DNA of 40,568 nucleotides from UMGS1370 sp963557065 (GCA_963557065.1 CAUWCT010000050.1:1-40568); one strand, 5' to 3'. Positions 17,442 through 26,946 are shown, counted from the stretch's first letter. Numbers and translations: made by a program. Notes: generated from the letters alone by a model not told the origin.

Positions 17442-18920
17442 ATGAAAATCGGATTTGACAACAACAAATACCTTGCAATGCAGTCCCAGCACATTCGGGA
17501 ACGGATCGGCCAGTTTGGAGATAAGCTTTACCTGGAGTTTGGAGGCAAGCTTTTTGATGATTACCACGCTTCCCGCGTCCTGCCCGGTTTTGAGCCGGAC
17601 AGTAAGCTTCGGATGCTGCTTCAATTAGCCGATCAGGCTGAAATTCTGATTGCCATCAGCGCTGCAGATATTGAAAAAAATAAAGTCCGCGGGGATTTAG
17701 GCATTACCTATGATGTAGATGTTCTCCGATTAATCCAGGAATATACAGACAAGGGGCTGTATGTGGGCAGCGTTGTCATTACCCAGTATTCCGGCCAGTC
17801 CAGCGCCGACCAGTTTAAAGCCAAGCTGGAGCACATGGGCATACGGGTTTACCGCCACTATATTATTGAAGGCTATCCCAGCAACGTACCCTTAATTGTC
17901 AGTGATGACGGCTATGGAAAAAATGACTATATTGAAACTTCCAAACCCCTGGTTATCATCACTGCTCCAGGGCCCGGCAGCGGAAAAATGGCCACCTGCC
18001 TGTCTCAGCTCTACCATGAAAATAAACGGGGAATCAAGGCAGGATATGCCAAATTTGAGACGTTTCCCATCTGGAATCTGCCTTTAAAACATCCGGTTAA
18101 TTTGGCTTACGAGGCCGCCACTGCTGATTTAAATGATGTAAATATGATTGATCCCTTCCATCTGGAAGCTTATGGAACAACCACTGTCAATTACAATCGG
18201 GATGTAGAGATTTTCCCGGTTCTCAATGCGATTTTTGAGGGCATTTACGGAGAAAGTCCTTATAAATCTCCCACCGATATGGGCGTCAATATGGTAGGTA
18301 ACTGCATTATTGACGATGAAGTCTGCTGCGAGGCTTCCCGCCAGGAAATCATCCGCAGGTATTATGAGGCTTTAACCCGTCTGGTCCATGAGGAGACAGC
18401 CAGAGAAGAAGTTTATAAAATCGAACTTTTAATGAAACAGGCAAAAACCAGTCCGGAAATGCGTTCTGTCGTTGCTCCCTGCAAAAAGCTGGCTGAAACG
18501 CTGAAGGCTCCTGCTGCTGCCATGGAATTAGATGACGGCACGATTGTTACCGGCAAAACCAGCAATCTGCTGGGCGCTTCTGCTGCCCTTCTTTTAAACG
18601 CAATCAAGGTGCTTGGCAATATTCCTCATGATATTCATTTAATTGCTCCTTCTGCCATCGAGCCGATTCAGACTTTAAAGACCAATTATCTGGGCAGCAA
18701 AAACCCAAGGCTTCATACGGATGAAGTTTTGATTGCCCTGTCCATGTGCGCTGCCACAGACCGCAATGCTCAAGTTGCTTTGGAGCAGCTCTCCAAGCTT
18801 CGCGGCTGTCAGGTCCATACCTCTGTTATGCTCTCTTCTGTCGATATTAACATGTTCAAAAAATTAGGGATTCAGCTGACCTCTGAACCTATCTATGAGC
18901 ACAAAAAAATTTATCATTAA
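17442..18920 (+). CDS. DUF1846 domain-containing protein
   Basis: This 492-residue cytosolic protein is spread across Firmicutes. MKIGFDNNKYLAMQSQHIRERI and LYLEFGGKLFDDYHASRVLPGF are typical family openings. APGPGSGKMATCLSQ (about residue 178) is P-loop-like, suggesting nucleotide binding, but the biochemical role of the family is not established. ATG at 17442 matches the family start. The ribosome binding site GAGGAG is about 12 nt upstream, which is long. A monocistronic unit is likely: an extended -10 promoter upstream and a strong bidirectional terminator downstream. Confidence 0.9.
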   Translation: MKIGFDNNKYLAMQSQHIRERIGQFGDKLYLEFGGKLFDDYHASRVLPGFEPDSKLRMLLQLADQAEILIAISAADIEKNKVRGDLGITYDVDVLRLIQEYTDKGLYVGSVVITQYSGQSSADQFKAKLEHMGIRVYRHYIIEGYPSNVPLIVSDDGYGKNDYIETSKPLVIITAPGPGSGKMATCLSQLYHENKRGIKAGYAKFETFPIWNLPLKHPVNLAYEAATADLNDVNMIDPFHLEAYGTTTVNYNRDVEIFPVLNAIFEGIYGESPYKSPTDMGVNMVGNCIIDDEVCCEASRQEIIRRYYEALTRLVHEETAREEVYKIELLMKQAKTSPEMRSVVAPCKKLAETLKAPAAAMELDDGTIVTGKTSNLLGASAALLLNAIKVLGNIPHDIHLIAPSAIEPIQTLKTNYLGSKNPRLHTDEVLIALSMCAATDRNAQVALEQLSKLRGCQVHTSVMLSSVDINMFKKLGIQLTSEPIYEHKKIYH

Positions 18921-18953
18921 AAACGTCAAATCGCTTTTCAACACTTATGCAGC

Positions 18954-19009
18954 AAAAAAGGAAACCGTTATCCGCCCTCTCACAAAAGGGCGATAACGGT
19001 TTCCTTTTT
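18954..19009. terminator. Strong bidirectional terminator between convergent genes
   Basis: A near-perfect stem of more than 20 bp runs from AAAAAGGAAACCGTTATC to GATAACGGTTTCCTTTTT, with one bulged C and a short loop. Runs of A and T at either end allow it to end both the DUF1846 transcript and the ftsH-nitroreductase transcript. Confidence 0.9.
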
Positions 19010-19013
19010 ATAA

Positions 19014-19583
19014 CTATAAAAGAATCTCTTCCAGACTTCTCTTTGGCACGTAATGCACCTGATGGATGTCCCGGTAATACCGGGTATCTCCCTCTTCCCC
19101 GACTGGAACTACTACTACCTGCTCTTTTGGCTTTCCAAGAGCCAAAACCAGGCTGATGTGGTACCTTTCGGGATCAATCTCCAGGGTTTTGGAAAGCCTG
19201 GAGCGATTAATACTTCCAATCATACAGCCGCCCAGCCCTTTTTCTGCAGCTCCCAGCATAATCGTCTGAGCGGCAATTCCTTCGTCCCACATCTTATTTT
19301 TTGCAATCTTCTCATCGCACAAAATAACAATATAAGCCGAAGGGCGTTCCCCTTCTTCTGGTCCGTCCCAGTCTGTCAGTGCAGCTGCCCAGGTAAGGCT
19401 AGGATAAATTCGGGCGCACGCAGCTTCCTCTGTAACCAGGCAGTATTTTAAAGCCTGACTGTTGGCAGTAGAACCGGCCATTCTGGCCAAATCCACCAAT
19501 TCCTTTAATGTCTCCTCAGAAATCCGTTCTTCCTGATAAAACCGGCGGTAAGAACGATTTTTCTCTACTAACTCTTTTAACAT
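19014..19583 (-). CDS. Nitroreductase family protein
   Basis: This is an FMN-dependent oxidoreductase of the NfsA/NfsB fold (189 residues). The opening NRSYRRFYQEERISEETLKELVDLARMAGSTANSQ is the FMN-binding start of the family. GIAAQTIMLGAAEKGLGGCMIGSI and VLALGKPKE are the conserved later segments. Physiological substrate is unknown. It overlaps the 3' end of ftsH by 7 nt, indicating co-translation, and is ended by the terminator at 18954-19009. Confidence 0.88.
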   Translation of the reverse strand: MLKELVEKNRSYRRFYQEERISEETLKELVDLARMAGSTANSQALKYCLVTEEAACARIYPSLTWAAALTDWDGPEEGERPSAYIVILCDEKIAKNKMWDEGIAAQTIMLGAAEKGLGGCMIGSINRSRLSKTLEIDPERYHISLVLALGKPKEQVVVVPVGEEGDTRYYRDIHQVHYVPKRSLEEILL

Positions 19584-21454
19584 GTCTCATTCTCCTGATT
19601 CTCGTCTGCCTGAACCTTGCGGAAAATCTCCATAAATTCTTTTCCGGTAATGGTTTCTTTTTCAATCAGGAACTCTGCAATCTTGTCCAGCGCTTTCCGA
19701 TTTTCCAGCAAAAGACGCTTTGCCTCCTCATAGGAACGCTTTAAGATAGCCATCACTTCCTGGTCAATCTCCGCAGCAGTGGCATCACCGCAGTTTAATA
19801 CGGTACGGCCGCTTAAATACATATCTTCCTGAGTCGCCAGACCCATAAGGCCGAATCGATCCGACATACCGTACTGGGTTACCATAGCTCTTGCAATCTT
19901 GGTGGCCTTTTCAATATCATTGGCTGCGCCGGTAGTAACAGTATCAAATACAATTTCTTCTGCAGCCCGGCCTGCCAGAAAACCTACCAGCATTGCATTG
20001 ATTTCCTTTTTGGTATTGAGGAACTTTTCCTCTTCCGGGACCTGCATCACATATCCCAGTGCTCCCATAGTCCTTGGAACAATGGTAATCTTCTGAACCG
20101 GCTCCGCATCTTTCTGAAGGGCGCTGACCAGCGCATGGCCCACTTCATGGTAAGAAACAATCCTTCTTTCTTCCTTGCTCAAAATCCTGTCTTTCTTTTC
20201 CTTACCTACTAATACGACTTCCACTGCCTCAAAAAGATCCTTTTGAGACACTGCCTGTCTTCCATTTTTAACTGCATTAATGGCAGCTTCATTCATCATA
20301 TTGGCCAAATCTGCACCCACTGCTCCGGAAGTTGCCAGAGCAATCTCTTCAAAGTCCACGCTTTCATCTAAAAGCACATCTTTGGAATGAACCTTTAAAA
20401 TGTTTACACGTCCCTTTAAATCCGGCTTGTCTACCACAATTCTTCTGTCAAAACGTCCCGGACGAAGAAGGGCCGGGTCCAGAATCTCCGGGCGGTTGGT
20501 AGCTCCCAGCACCAGAAGTCCTTTGGAAGAATCAAAACCGTCCATCTCAGAAAGCAGCTGGTTTAAGGTCTGCTCTCTCTCATCATTGCCTCCGCCGAAT
20601 TTGGTATCGCGGCTTTTTCCAATCGCATCAATTTCATCAATAAACACAATACAGGGAGCGGACTGCTGCGCCTGCTTAAACAGATCTCTTACCCTGGACG
20701 CACCTACGCCCACGAACATTTCCACAAAATCCGATCCGGACAGGGAATAAAATGGTACCTGTGCCTCTCCGGCCACTGCCTTTGCAAGCAGCGTTTTACC
20801 AGTTCCCGGAGGGCCTACTAAGAGTGCACCCTTGGGAAGTTTAGCACCAATCTGGGTATATTTTGCAGGATTGTGCAGGAAATCCACGATCTCAGTCAGG
20901 GATTCCTTTGCCTCGTCCTCGCCGGCCACATCTTTAAAGGTAATACCGGTTTCCTTCTGAACATAAACCTTGGCATTGCTCTTTCCAACGCCCATGATGC
21001 CTCCGCCGCCCATACGGCGCATCATAAAGTTCATAAACACTACAATAATAATAAATGGAATGACAAAACTGATAATCGATTCTAAAATAATGCTGGAATC
21101 CGTCTTCTGCTCCTTGATATCCACTCCATTTTCTAAAAGGCGCTCTGTATTGTTATAATCTGTAGGCACCTTTACTGTATAGTAACGGATCAGCTGAGAA
21201 TATTCTGTAGCTTCTTTCTTTGGATAAATGGTAATCTCGGAGTTGCCGATAAGGACTGCTTCCACCTTGCCGTCTTCTACCATCTCCACATATTGGGTAT
21301 AAGAAAGTTCTTCAGTTGAATTTTTTGTGACCATATCCCGCATCAGCGTAATGACCATCAGCGTAATGACTGCCGCAACCACCAGTACCAATATGGTCTG
21401 GCCATTTGGCGACATCTTGCCGTTGTTATTATCCTGATTGTTGTTGTTTTCCAT
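19577..21454 (-). CDS. ftsH: ATP-dependent zinc metalloprotease FtsH
   Basis: It is a membrane-anchored AAA+ protease of 625 residues. The two N-terminal membrane segments (about 18-38 and 113-135) flank an extracytoplasmic domain. The AAA module has Walker A GPPGTGKT, Walker B IVFIDEIDAIG and the SRH region ATNRPEILDPALLRPGRFDR. The zinc site is HEVGH, where most FtsH have HEAGH; the HExxH ligands are intact. The start is ATG after AAGGAG, with a promoter at 21506-21534. The nitroreductase gene overlaps its end. Confidence 0.96.
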   Translation of the reverse strand: MENNNNQDNNNGKMSPNGQTILVLVVAAVITLMVITLMRDMVTKNSTEELSYTQYVEMVEDGKVEAVLIGNSEITIYPKKEATEYSQLIRYYTVKVPTDYNNTERLLENGVDIKEQKTDSSIILESIISFVIPFIIIVVFMNFMMRRMGGGGIMGVGKSNAKVYVQKETGITFKDVAGEDEAKESLTEIVDFLHNPAKYTQIGAKLPKGALLVGPPGTGKTLLAKAVAGEAQVPFYSLSGSDFVEMFVGVGASRVRDLFKQAQQSAPCIVFIDEIDAIGKSRDTKFGGGNDEREQTLNQLLSEMDGFDSSKGLLVLGATNRPEILDPALLRPGRFDRRIVVDKPDLKGRVNILKVHSKDVLLDESVDFEEIALATSGAVGADLANMMNEAAINAVKNGRQAVSQKDLFEAVEVVLVGKEKKDRILSKEERRIVSYHEVGHALVSALQKDAEPVQKITIVPRTMGALGYVMQVPEEEKFLNTKKEINAMLVGFLAGRAAEEIVFDTVTTGAANDIEKATKIARAMVTQYGMSDRFGLMGLATQEDMYLSGRTVLNCGDATAAEIDQEVMAILKRSYEEAKRLLLENRKALDKIAEFLIEKETITGKEFMEIFRKVQADENQENETC

Positions 21455-21505
21455 ACGTACTTACTCTCCTTCTGAAAAAACGCATTTAAGCGCCTATTCT
21501 ATCCC

Positions 21506-21534
21506 ATTATAATGTTAGTCTCTCCATAAATCAA
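21506..21534 (-). promoter_or_regulatory. Sigma-A promoter for ftsH
   Basis: On the minus strand TTGATT (21529-21534) and TATAAT (21506-21511) are spaced 17 nt, about 50 nt upstream of the ftsH start. Confidence 0.7.
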
Positions 21535-21616
21535 GAAAAACCACTGTAAAATTTGTAAAAACTTCAGGAAAATTTCCCGCTGTTCTGGCCATACTAATGA
21601 AAAAGGAGGCAATGCC

Positions 21617-21808
21617 ATGAATCATTCCAAACAAAATCCTATTTCTTACCGCGAACACGAGGATAACGGCAAAATACAGGCCTGTTCTGCCATGGACTGC
21701 ACCGGATTAATTCCTGCTCTGCCTGAAGATGAAGATCAGCTTATGGCCTATGAAGAATTATACCCGTTTTTAGCAGACGGCAGCGGCCTTTCCGAAAAAA
21801 TCCGCTGA
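21617..21808 (+). CDS. Small acidic protein of unknown function (63 residues)
   Basis: AAGGAGG lies 7 nt before the ATG, and a terminator follows the stop by about 50 nt, so this is a credible small gene. The protein is hydrophilic and acidic with no signal peptide or membrane segment. It reads MNHSKQNPISYREHEDNGKI and later DCTGLIPALPEDEDQLMAYE. I believe similar small proteins occur in other Lachnospiraceae but cannot name a family. It stands alone on the plus strand between two minus-strand operons, divergent from ftsH. Confidence 0.75.
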   Translation: MNHSKQNPISYREHEDNGKIQACSAMDCTGLIPALPEDEDQLMAYEELYPFLADGSGLSEKIR

Positions 21809-21858
21809 TCGGGAGAATCTGCCTCTGAACGCTTTTTTCGGATGCCTGGCAGCTTATT

Positions 21859-21894
21859 AAAAGGGAGACCTTCGCTGAAAAGTCTCCCTTTTTT
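21859..21894. terminator. Bidirectional terminator between the 63-codon gene and engB
   Basis: GGGAGAC (21863-21869) and GTCTCCC (21882-21888) form the stem, with four A before it and six T after. It serves the plus-strand small gene. On the minus strand it directly follows the engB stop. Confidence 0.8.
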
Positions 21895-22496
21895 CACTGC
21901 TGCTCTTCTTTTAATCCGGCCTCTTCTTCTAAAATCGCCCAGATTTCTTCCCGTCCCTGTTTGGTTTCAGCAGAAAACGGAATCAGAATATCTTCTTTTT
22001 TCATCCCCAGCCCCTGGCGGATCTGTTTTACCTGCTTTGCCACCTGGCTCCGCTTTAATTTATCCAGTTTTGTGGCAATAATGATGGGCTGATAACCATT
22101 GTGAATAATCCAATCGTACATCAGCCTGTCATTTTCAGAAGGGTCATGGCGGATGTCCACCAGCAGAAATACCTTTTTCAGCATAGCGGATCTGTGCAAA
22201 TAATTTTCAATCATCTTCCCCCACTTCGCCTTTTCTTCCAATGACACTTTTGCATATCCGTATCCCGGCAGGTCCACATAATACAAGTCGTCATTAATCC
22301 GATAAAAATTAATAGTCTGGGTCTTCCCCGGCTGAGAGGAAGTTCTTGCATAAGACTTTCGGTTCATCAGCGCATTGATTAAAGATGATTTTCCTACATT
22401 GGACTTTCCTGCAAAGGCAAACTCCGGAAGAGTATTTTCCGGAAGCTTGCTTTTAATGCCGCAGACTGTCTCCAGATTTACATTTTTAATAATCAT
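21894..22496 (-). CDS. engB: Ribosome biogenesis GTPase EngB/YsxC
   Basis: This is an essential small GTPase (200 residues) needed for assembly of the 50S ribosomal subunit. G1 is GKSNVGKSS, G3 is DLPGYG and G4 is TKLDK. Its start overlaps the lon stop by 4 nt (ATGA), a translational coupling also seen in the Bacillus lonA-ysxC pair. It is the last gene of the tig-clpP-clpX-lon-engB cluster. Confidence 0.95.
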   Translation of the reverse strand: MIIKNVNLETVCGIKSKLPENTLPEFAFAGKSNVGKSSLINALMNRKSYARTSSQPGKTQTINFYRINDDLYYVDLPGYGYAKVSLEEKAKWGKMIENYLHRSAMLKKVFLLVDIRHDPSENDRLMYDWIIHNGYQPIIIATKLDKLKRSQVAKQVKQIRQGLGMKKEDILIPFSAETKQGREEIWAILEEEAGLKEEQQ

Positions 22497-24805
22497 GCCA
22501 ATGCCTCCTCTAACACCTCTTCCATGGTTTTTACAAATATGATGTCCAGTCCCTTGGTGATTTCTCTGGAAAGTTCTGCAATATCCGGCTGATTTTTATC
22601 CGGCACCAGAACTGTCTTTATGTGAGCCATTTTGGCTGCCAGAATCTTTTCTTTTAAACCGCCTATGGGAAGGACCCTGCCGCGAAGAGTAATCTCGCCG
22701 GTCATAGCCACTTTTGCCTTAACTGGACGTTCTAAAACAGCAGACAGCATGGCAGTTGCCATGGTAATGCCCGCAGAGGGACCATCTTTTGGCACTGCTC
22801 CCTCCGGAATGTGGATGTGGATATCATGCTTTTCAAAATAGTCGTCTGCTACTTTGTACTTTGGAGCCGCGGAACGGATGTAAGTAAGAGCAGCCTGGGC
22901 AGATTCCTTCATCACGTCTCCCAGTTGACCGGTAAGCTGAAGATTTCCCTTTCCGGGCATGACGTTTACCTCGATCTGCAGAGTATCTCCCCCTACGCTG
23001 GTCCAGGCAAGACCACGTACAATGCCAATTTCGTCAGTCGCATTGGCATCTTCAAAGGAAATCCGTTCCTTGCCCAGATATTTTTCCAGACTGGACTCAG
23101 TAATACGGATGGTCTGCTTTTTATTTTCTAGAAATTCTCTTGCAGCCTTTCGATATAAATCCCCAATCCTCCGCTCTAGGTTTCTTACGCCTGCTTCCCT
23201 GGTATAGTTGTGAATGACCTTTTCCAGGGCCTTGTCAGAAATAGATACCTGCTCTTTTGTCAGACCGTTTCTTTCCATCTGCTTTTTCATCAGGAAATTC
23301 TTTGCAATATGGAATTTTTCATTTTCTGTGTAGCTGGTGATCTCGATTACTTCCATCCGGTCCAGCAGCGGTCCCGGAATGGTCTGAGTTGTATTCGCTG
23401 TGGCGATAAACATGACCTGGGATAAATCAATGGGCAATTCTACATAATGATCCCTGAATTTTACATTCTGTTCACCGTCTAAAACCTCCAGCAGTGCAGA
23501 GGAAGTGTCTCCTTTGTAGTCGCTGCTGACCTTATCAATCTCATCCAGCAGCATCAGCGGGTTACTGACTCCTGCCTGCCTTAATCCATCTGCCAGGCGT
23601 CCCGGCATTGCTCCCACATAAGTCCTTCTGTGTCCCCGGATCTCCGCCTCGTCCCTGACGCCGCCTAAACTGATGCGGACATACTTTTTATTGAGAGCTC
23701 TGGCTACTGAACGGGCAATCGAAGTCTTTCCAGTTCCCGGAGGTCCTACCAGACAAAGAATCGGACTTACACCCTTTTCTGTCAGCGTCCGGACTGCCAG
23801 ATACTCTAAAATCCTGTCTTTCACTTTTTCCAGGCCGTAATGATCCTCATTGAGCACCTCTTTTGCATGGACAATGTCATTGTTGTCCCTGGAAGCCTTT
23901 TTCCATGGCAAATCCAGCAATGTTTCAATATATGTGCGGCTCACATTGCTTTCCGGGCTGCTGGAGGGAATGGATTTTAATCTTCCTATTTCCTTTGTAA
24001 TCTTGTCTTTTACTTCTTTATCTGCCTTTAAACTTTTCAGCCGCTTTTCATACTCTTCTGCGTCAGACTCTGTGCTGCCTTCTCCCAGTTCTTCCCGAAT
24101 AATCCGAAGCTGTTCTCTTAAAATATAATCTTTCTGATTTTTGCTTACCGCAGCCCGAACTTTTTCCTGCAGATCCTTTTTAATCCGCAGAATCTCCAGT
24201 TCGGAAATCAGTATTTTGAGCACCCGTTCATACCGTTCTTCCAAATCCAGGCTTTCCAGCACTTCCTGGCGCATGGTGTACTCCCAGGGCATCTGGATTG
24301 CCACCTGATCTAACAGTTCGCTTAAATCTTCTATTACCATCAGGCCGGGTAAAAGTTCTTTGGCTATCCGGGCACTTTCCCCTCCAAACTCTTCCAGTTT
24401 ATCTTTGATTACGCGAACCATAGCCTCCTCGGCAGCAAAGGGAATATCTCCCCTTTCGTCTTCTGTCAATTGGATTTCTCCAATCAGAGCCGGCTCTGTG
24501 CTGTCAAAGTTCAGCAGGATTCCCTTTTGTTCGCCTTCCACCATTACGCGAATGACTCCGTCAGGAAGTTTTACCAACTGCTTAATCTTTGCAACACAGC
24601 CCACATGGTATAAATCTTCAATGGATGGCTCTGACACTTCTGTCTGGCGCTGGGCCACCAGAAAAGCCTGCTGCTCTCCCACCATTGCTTTTTCCATTGC
24701 CGCTTTTGATTTTGCTCTGCTGATATCAAAATGAACCATCATTTTGGGAAGGACTGCAAGCCCCCGCAGTGCAATCACCGGCATGGTAATGGTTCTGTCT
24801 TCCAT
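22493..24805 (-). CDS. lon: ATP-dependent serine protease Lon (LonA type)
   Basis: It is a cytosolic AAA+ protease of 770 residues. The N-terminal LON substrate domain (about 1-200) is followed by a coiled coil. The AAA module has Walker A GPPGTGKT and LDEIDKV. The protease domain has the catalytic Ser in PKDGPSAG and the Lys about 40 residues later in GGLKEKILAA. ATG at 24805 lies 7 nt after GAGGAGG and is preferred over the ATG at 24811, which touches that site. It is preceded by a terminator hairpin at the end of clpX and has no obvious promoter of its own. Confidence 0.96.
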   Translation of the reverse strand: MEDRTITMPVIALRGLAVLPKMMVHFDISRAKSKAAMEKAMVGEQQAFLVAQRQTEVSEPSIEDLYHVGCVAKIKQLVKLPDGVIRVMVEGEQKGILLNFDSTEPALIGEIQLTEDERGDIPFAAEEAMVRVIKDKLEEFGGESARIAKELLPGLMVIEDLSELLDQVAIQMPWEYTMRQEVLESLDLEERYERVLKILISELEILRIKKDLQEKVRAAVSKNQKDYILREQLRIIREELGEGSTESDAEEYEKRLKSLKADKEVKDKITKEIGRLKSIPSSSPESNVSRTYIETLLDLPWKKASRDNNDIVHAKEVLNEDHYGLEKVKDRILEYLAVRTLTEKGVSPILCLVGPPGTGKTSIARSVARALNKKYVRISLGGVRDEAEIRGHRRTYVGAMPGRLADGLRQAGVSNPLMLLDEIDKVSSDYKGDTSSALLEVLDGEQNVKFRDHYVELPIDLSQVMFIATANTTQTIPGPLLDRMEVIEITSYTENEKFHIAKNFLMKKQMERNGLTKEQVSISDKALEKVIHNYTREAGVRNLERRIGDLYRKAAREFLENKKQTIRITESSLEKYLGKERISFEDANATDEIGIVRGLAWTSVGGDTLQIEVNVMPGKGNLQLTGQLGDVMKESAQAALTYIRSAAPKYKVADDYFEKHDIHIHIPEGAVPKDGPSAGITMATAMLSAVLERPVKAKVAMTGEITLRGRVLPIGGLKEKILAAKMAHIKTVLVPDKNQPDIAELSREITKGLDIIFVKTMEEVLEEALA

Positions 24806-24841
24806 TTTCATTCCTCCTCATGCAATTCTTTCCTGTAGCTG

Positions 24842-24880
24842 AAAAAGGCCATTGCATATTTTTACATCTATGCAACAGCC
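24842..24880 (-). terminator. Terminator or attenuator between clpX and lon
   Basis: On the minus strand a 12-bp stem with two G-U pairs is formed by GGCTGTTGCATA and TATGCAATGGCC and is followed by five U. No good promoter is visible between it and lon, so lon expression may depend on read-through. Confidence 0.75.
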
Positions 24881-24896
24881 CTCCGCTGGGAGTAAT

Positions 24897-26195
24897 TTAT
24901 GCAATCTCTCCGGTTTTATCTTTTTTTAGTCTGGATGTCATCTTTCTCGGAACCGCGGTATCGCGGTAAACAATCTCCGGCTGGCCGTTCCCCTCAATTA
25001 CATCCTTGGTAATGGTACAGATTCCAATAGTATCATCGGAAGGAATCTCGTACATTATATCCGTCATCACCTTTTCAATAATTGCGCGGAGACCTCTGGC
25101 TCCGGTCTTTCTCTCTACCGCTTCCTTAGCGATTGCCAAAAGAGCATCCTCTGTAAATTCCAGCTTTACATCATCTAACTCAAACAGCTTTTCATACTGC
25201 TTTGTCAAGGCATTCTTAGGCTCTGACAAAATCTTTACTAAAGCCTTTTCGTCCAGAAGTCTTAAAGATACCACTACTGGAACACGTCCGATAAACTCCG
25301 GAATCAAACCATACTTGGTCAAATCCTGAGGCATTACCTTAAGCAGCAAATCATCTAAATCCCGCTTGCTCTTGTCCACAATTTCTGCATTAAATCCAAT
25401 GGAACTGGTGCTCAAACGGTTCTCAATAATCTTTTCCAAACCATCAAAAGCGCCTCCGCAGATAAACAGAATATTGGTTGTGTCAATCTGTAAAAGTTCC
25501 TGATGAGGATGCTTTCTGCCGCCCTGGGGAGGAACGCTGGCAACAGTTCCCTCCAGAATCTTTAACAGGGCCTGCTGAACTCCCTCGCCGGATACGTCTC
25601 TGGTAATGGATACATTTTCAGACTTCTTGGTAATCTTATCGATCTCATCAATGTAGATAATTCCGTACTCGGCTTTTGTAATGTCGTAATCCGCCGCCTG
25701 AATCAGTTTCAGAAGGATATTTTCCACATCCTCGCCTACATATCCGGCCTCTGTCAGGGCTGTCGCATCTGCAATGGCAAACGGAACTCCTAAAATTTTT
25801 GCAAGAGTCTGAGCCAGATAGGTCTTTCCGGAACCGGTAGGTCCCAGCATTAAAATATTGCTTTTCTGAACCTCTACATCCATCTTCTTTCTGGATGTGA
25901 TTCTCTTATAATGATTATAAACTGCTACTGAAAGAACTTTTTTTGCCTCATCCTGTCCGATTACATACTCGTCTAAAAATTCTTTCAGTTCCTTAGGCTT
26001 AAGCAGGTTAATATCATCCAGTTCTGACGGAATATCCGCCTGCTCTCCTAACTCTTCTTCTAAAATCTCGCCGCAAAGCTCAATACATTCATCACAGATA
26101 AATACATTGTTAGATCCGGCAATTAATTTTCTCACCTGATCCTGGGTCTTGCCGCAAAAAGAGCAGCGCACCTTATCATCTGGTCTGATTGGCAT
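24897..26195 (-). CDS. clpX: ATP-dependent Clp protease ATP-binding subunit ClpX
   Basis: It is the AAA+ unfoldase that feeds substrates, including tmRNA-tagged proteins, to ClpP. Length is 432 residues. The N-terminal zinc-binding domain uses CSFCGK and CDECIELC. The AAA module has Walker A GPTGSGKT and Walker B IIYIDEIDKI. The IGF-type loop for ClpP docking is not obvious by eye. It starts at ATG (MPIRPDD) after GGTGG, 26 nt downstream of clpP. Confidence 0.96.
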   Translation of the reverse strand: MPIRPDDKVRCSFCGKTQDQVRKLIAGSNNVFICDECIELCGEILEEELGEQADIPSELDDINLLKPKELKEFLDEYVIGQDEAKKVLSVAVYNHYKRITSRKKMDVEVQKSNILMLGPTGSGKTYLAQTLAKILGVPFAIADATALTEAGYVGEDVENILLKLIQAADYDITKAEYGIIYIDEIDKITKKSENVSITRDVSGEGVQQALLKILEGTVASVPPQGGRKHPHQELLQIDTTNILFICGGAFDGLEKIIENRLSTSSIGFNAEIVDKSKRDLDDLLLKVMPQDLTKYGLIPEFIGRVPVVVSLRLLDEKALVKILSEPKNALTKQYEKLFELDDVKLEFTEDALLAIAKEAVERKTGARGLRAIIEKVMTDIMYEIPSDDTIGICTITKDVIEGNGQPEIVYRDTAVPRKMTSRLKKDKTGEIA

Positions 26196-26209
26196 ATTTC
26201 CACCTTTCC

Positions 26210-26225
26210 TTAACTGGCCAGTTAA
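26210..26225. repeat. Perfect 16-bp palindrome at the clpP stop
   Basis: TTAACTGGCCAGTTAA is a perfect palindrome overlapping the clpP stop codon and lying just before the clpX ribosome binding site. It could be a protein-binding site, a small RNA hairpin influencing clpX translation, or chance. It does not match the CtsR heptad repeat. Confidence 0.5.
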
Positions 26226-26803
26226 TGATTTGCAATCACTGCGTCTACCAGACCATATTCCTTGGCCTCCAGAGCGCTCATATAATTGTCGCGCTCGGTA
26301 TCCCGCTCAATCACTTCTATTGGCTGTCCGGTATTGGCCGCTAATATCTCATTTAATTTCTTTTTGGTTCTTAAAATATGATCTGCCACAATCTTGATGT
26401 CTGTCGCCTGCCCCTGGGCGCCGCCGGAAGGCTGGTGAATCATAATCTCCGCATTGGGAAGCGCAAATCTCTTTCCCTTTGCGCCGCTGGACAGTAGAAA
26501 TGCGCCCATGCTGGCTGCCATGCCGATGCAGACTGTGGACACGTCGCATTTGATATAATTCATGGTGTCATAGATCGCCATACCGGCTGTGACAGAACCA
26601 CCAGGGCTGTTGATATAAAAATTAATATCCTTTCCAGGATCCTCAGACTCCAAAAATAAAAGCTGAGCCACAACCAAGCTGGCAGTTACATCATTTACTT
26701 CCTCGCCCAGAAATACAATTCTGTCCTTTAACAGGCGGGAATAAATATCATAGGAGCGCTCACCCCTGCTGGTCGCTTCAATGACATAAGGCACTAAACT
26801 CAT
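26222..26803 (-). CDS. clpP: ATP-dependent Clp protease proteolytic subunit ClpP
   Basis: It is a serine peptidase that forms the double-heptamer chamber used by ClpX. Length is 193 residues from ATG at 26803, which follows AAAGGAG; the frame extends further upstream without a ribosome binding site. With this start the triad falls at the textbook positions: Ser98 (GMAASMGA), His123 (MIHQPSGG) and Asp172 (ERDTERDNYM). It sits between tig and clpX. Confidence 0.96.
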   Translation of the reverse strand: MSLVPYVIEATSRGERSYDIYSRLLKDRIVFLGEEVNDVTASLVVAQLLFLESEDPGKDINFYINSPGGSVTAGMAIYDTMNYIKCDVSTVCIGMAASMGAFLLSSGAKGKRFALPNAEIMIHQPSGGAQGQATDIKIVADHILRTKKKLNEILAANTGQPIEVIERDTERDNYMSALEAKEYGLVDAVIANH

Positions 26804-26894
26804 CTTTTTACTCCTTTCTTTTGGCTGCAAATTATCTGCTGCCGCCAAACATAACCGGGGAACAAGCATTAGCCCCAGCCTCATCAAATAACAG

Positions 26895-26946
26895 GAAGTT
26901 GCAGGCAGGAGTTTCCCAAAACTGTGGCCCCCTATTCTGCAACTTC
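26895..26946 (-). terminator. Hairpin between tig and clpP
   Basis: A perfect 10-bp pair, GAAGTTGCAG (26895-26904) and CTGCAACTTC (26937-26946), flanks a 32-nt loop shortly after the tig stop. The 3' flank on the minus strand is only modestly U-rich, so it may be a processing or partial termination site. Confidence 0.4.

Noticed and set aside
26804..26887. N-terminal extension of ClpP (28 residues)
   Set aside because: There is no ribosome binding site for it, and the internal ATG gives the exact Ser98/His123/Asp172 numbering.
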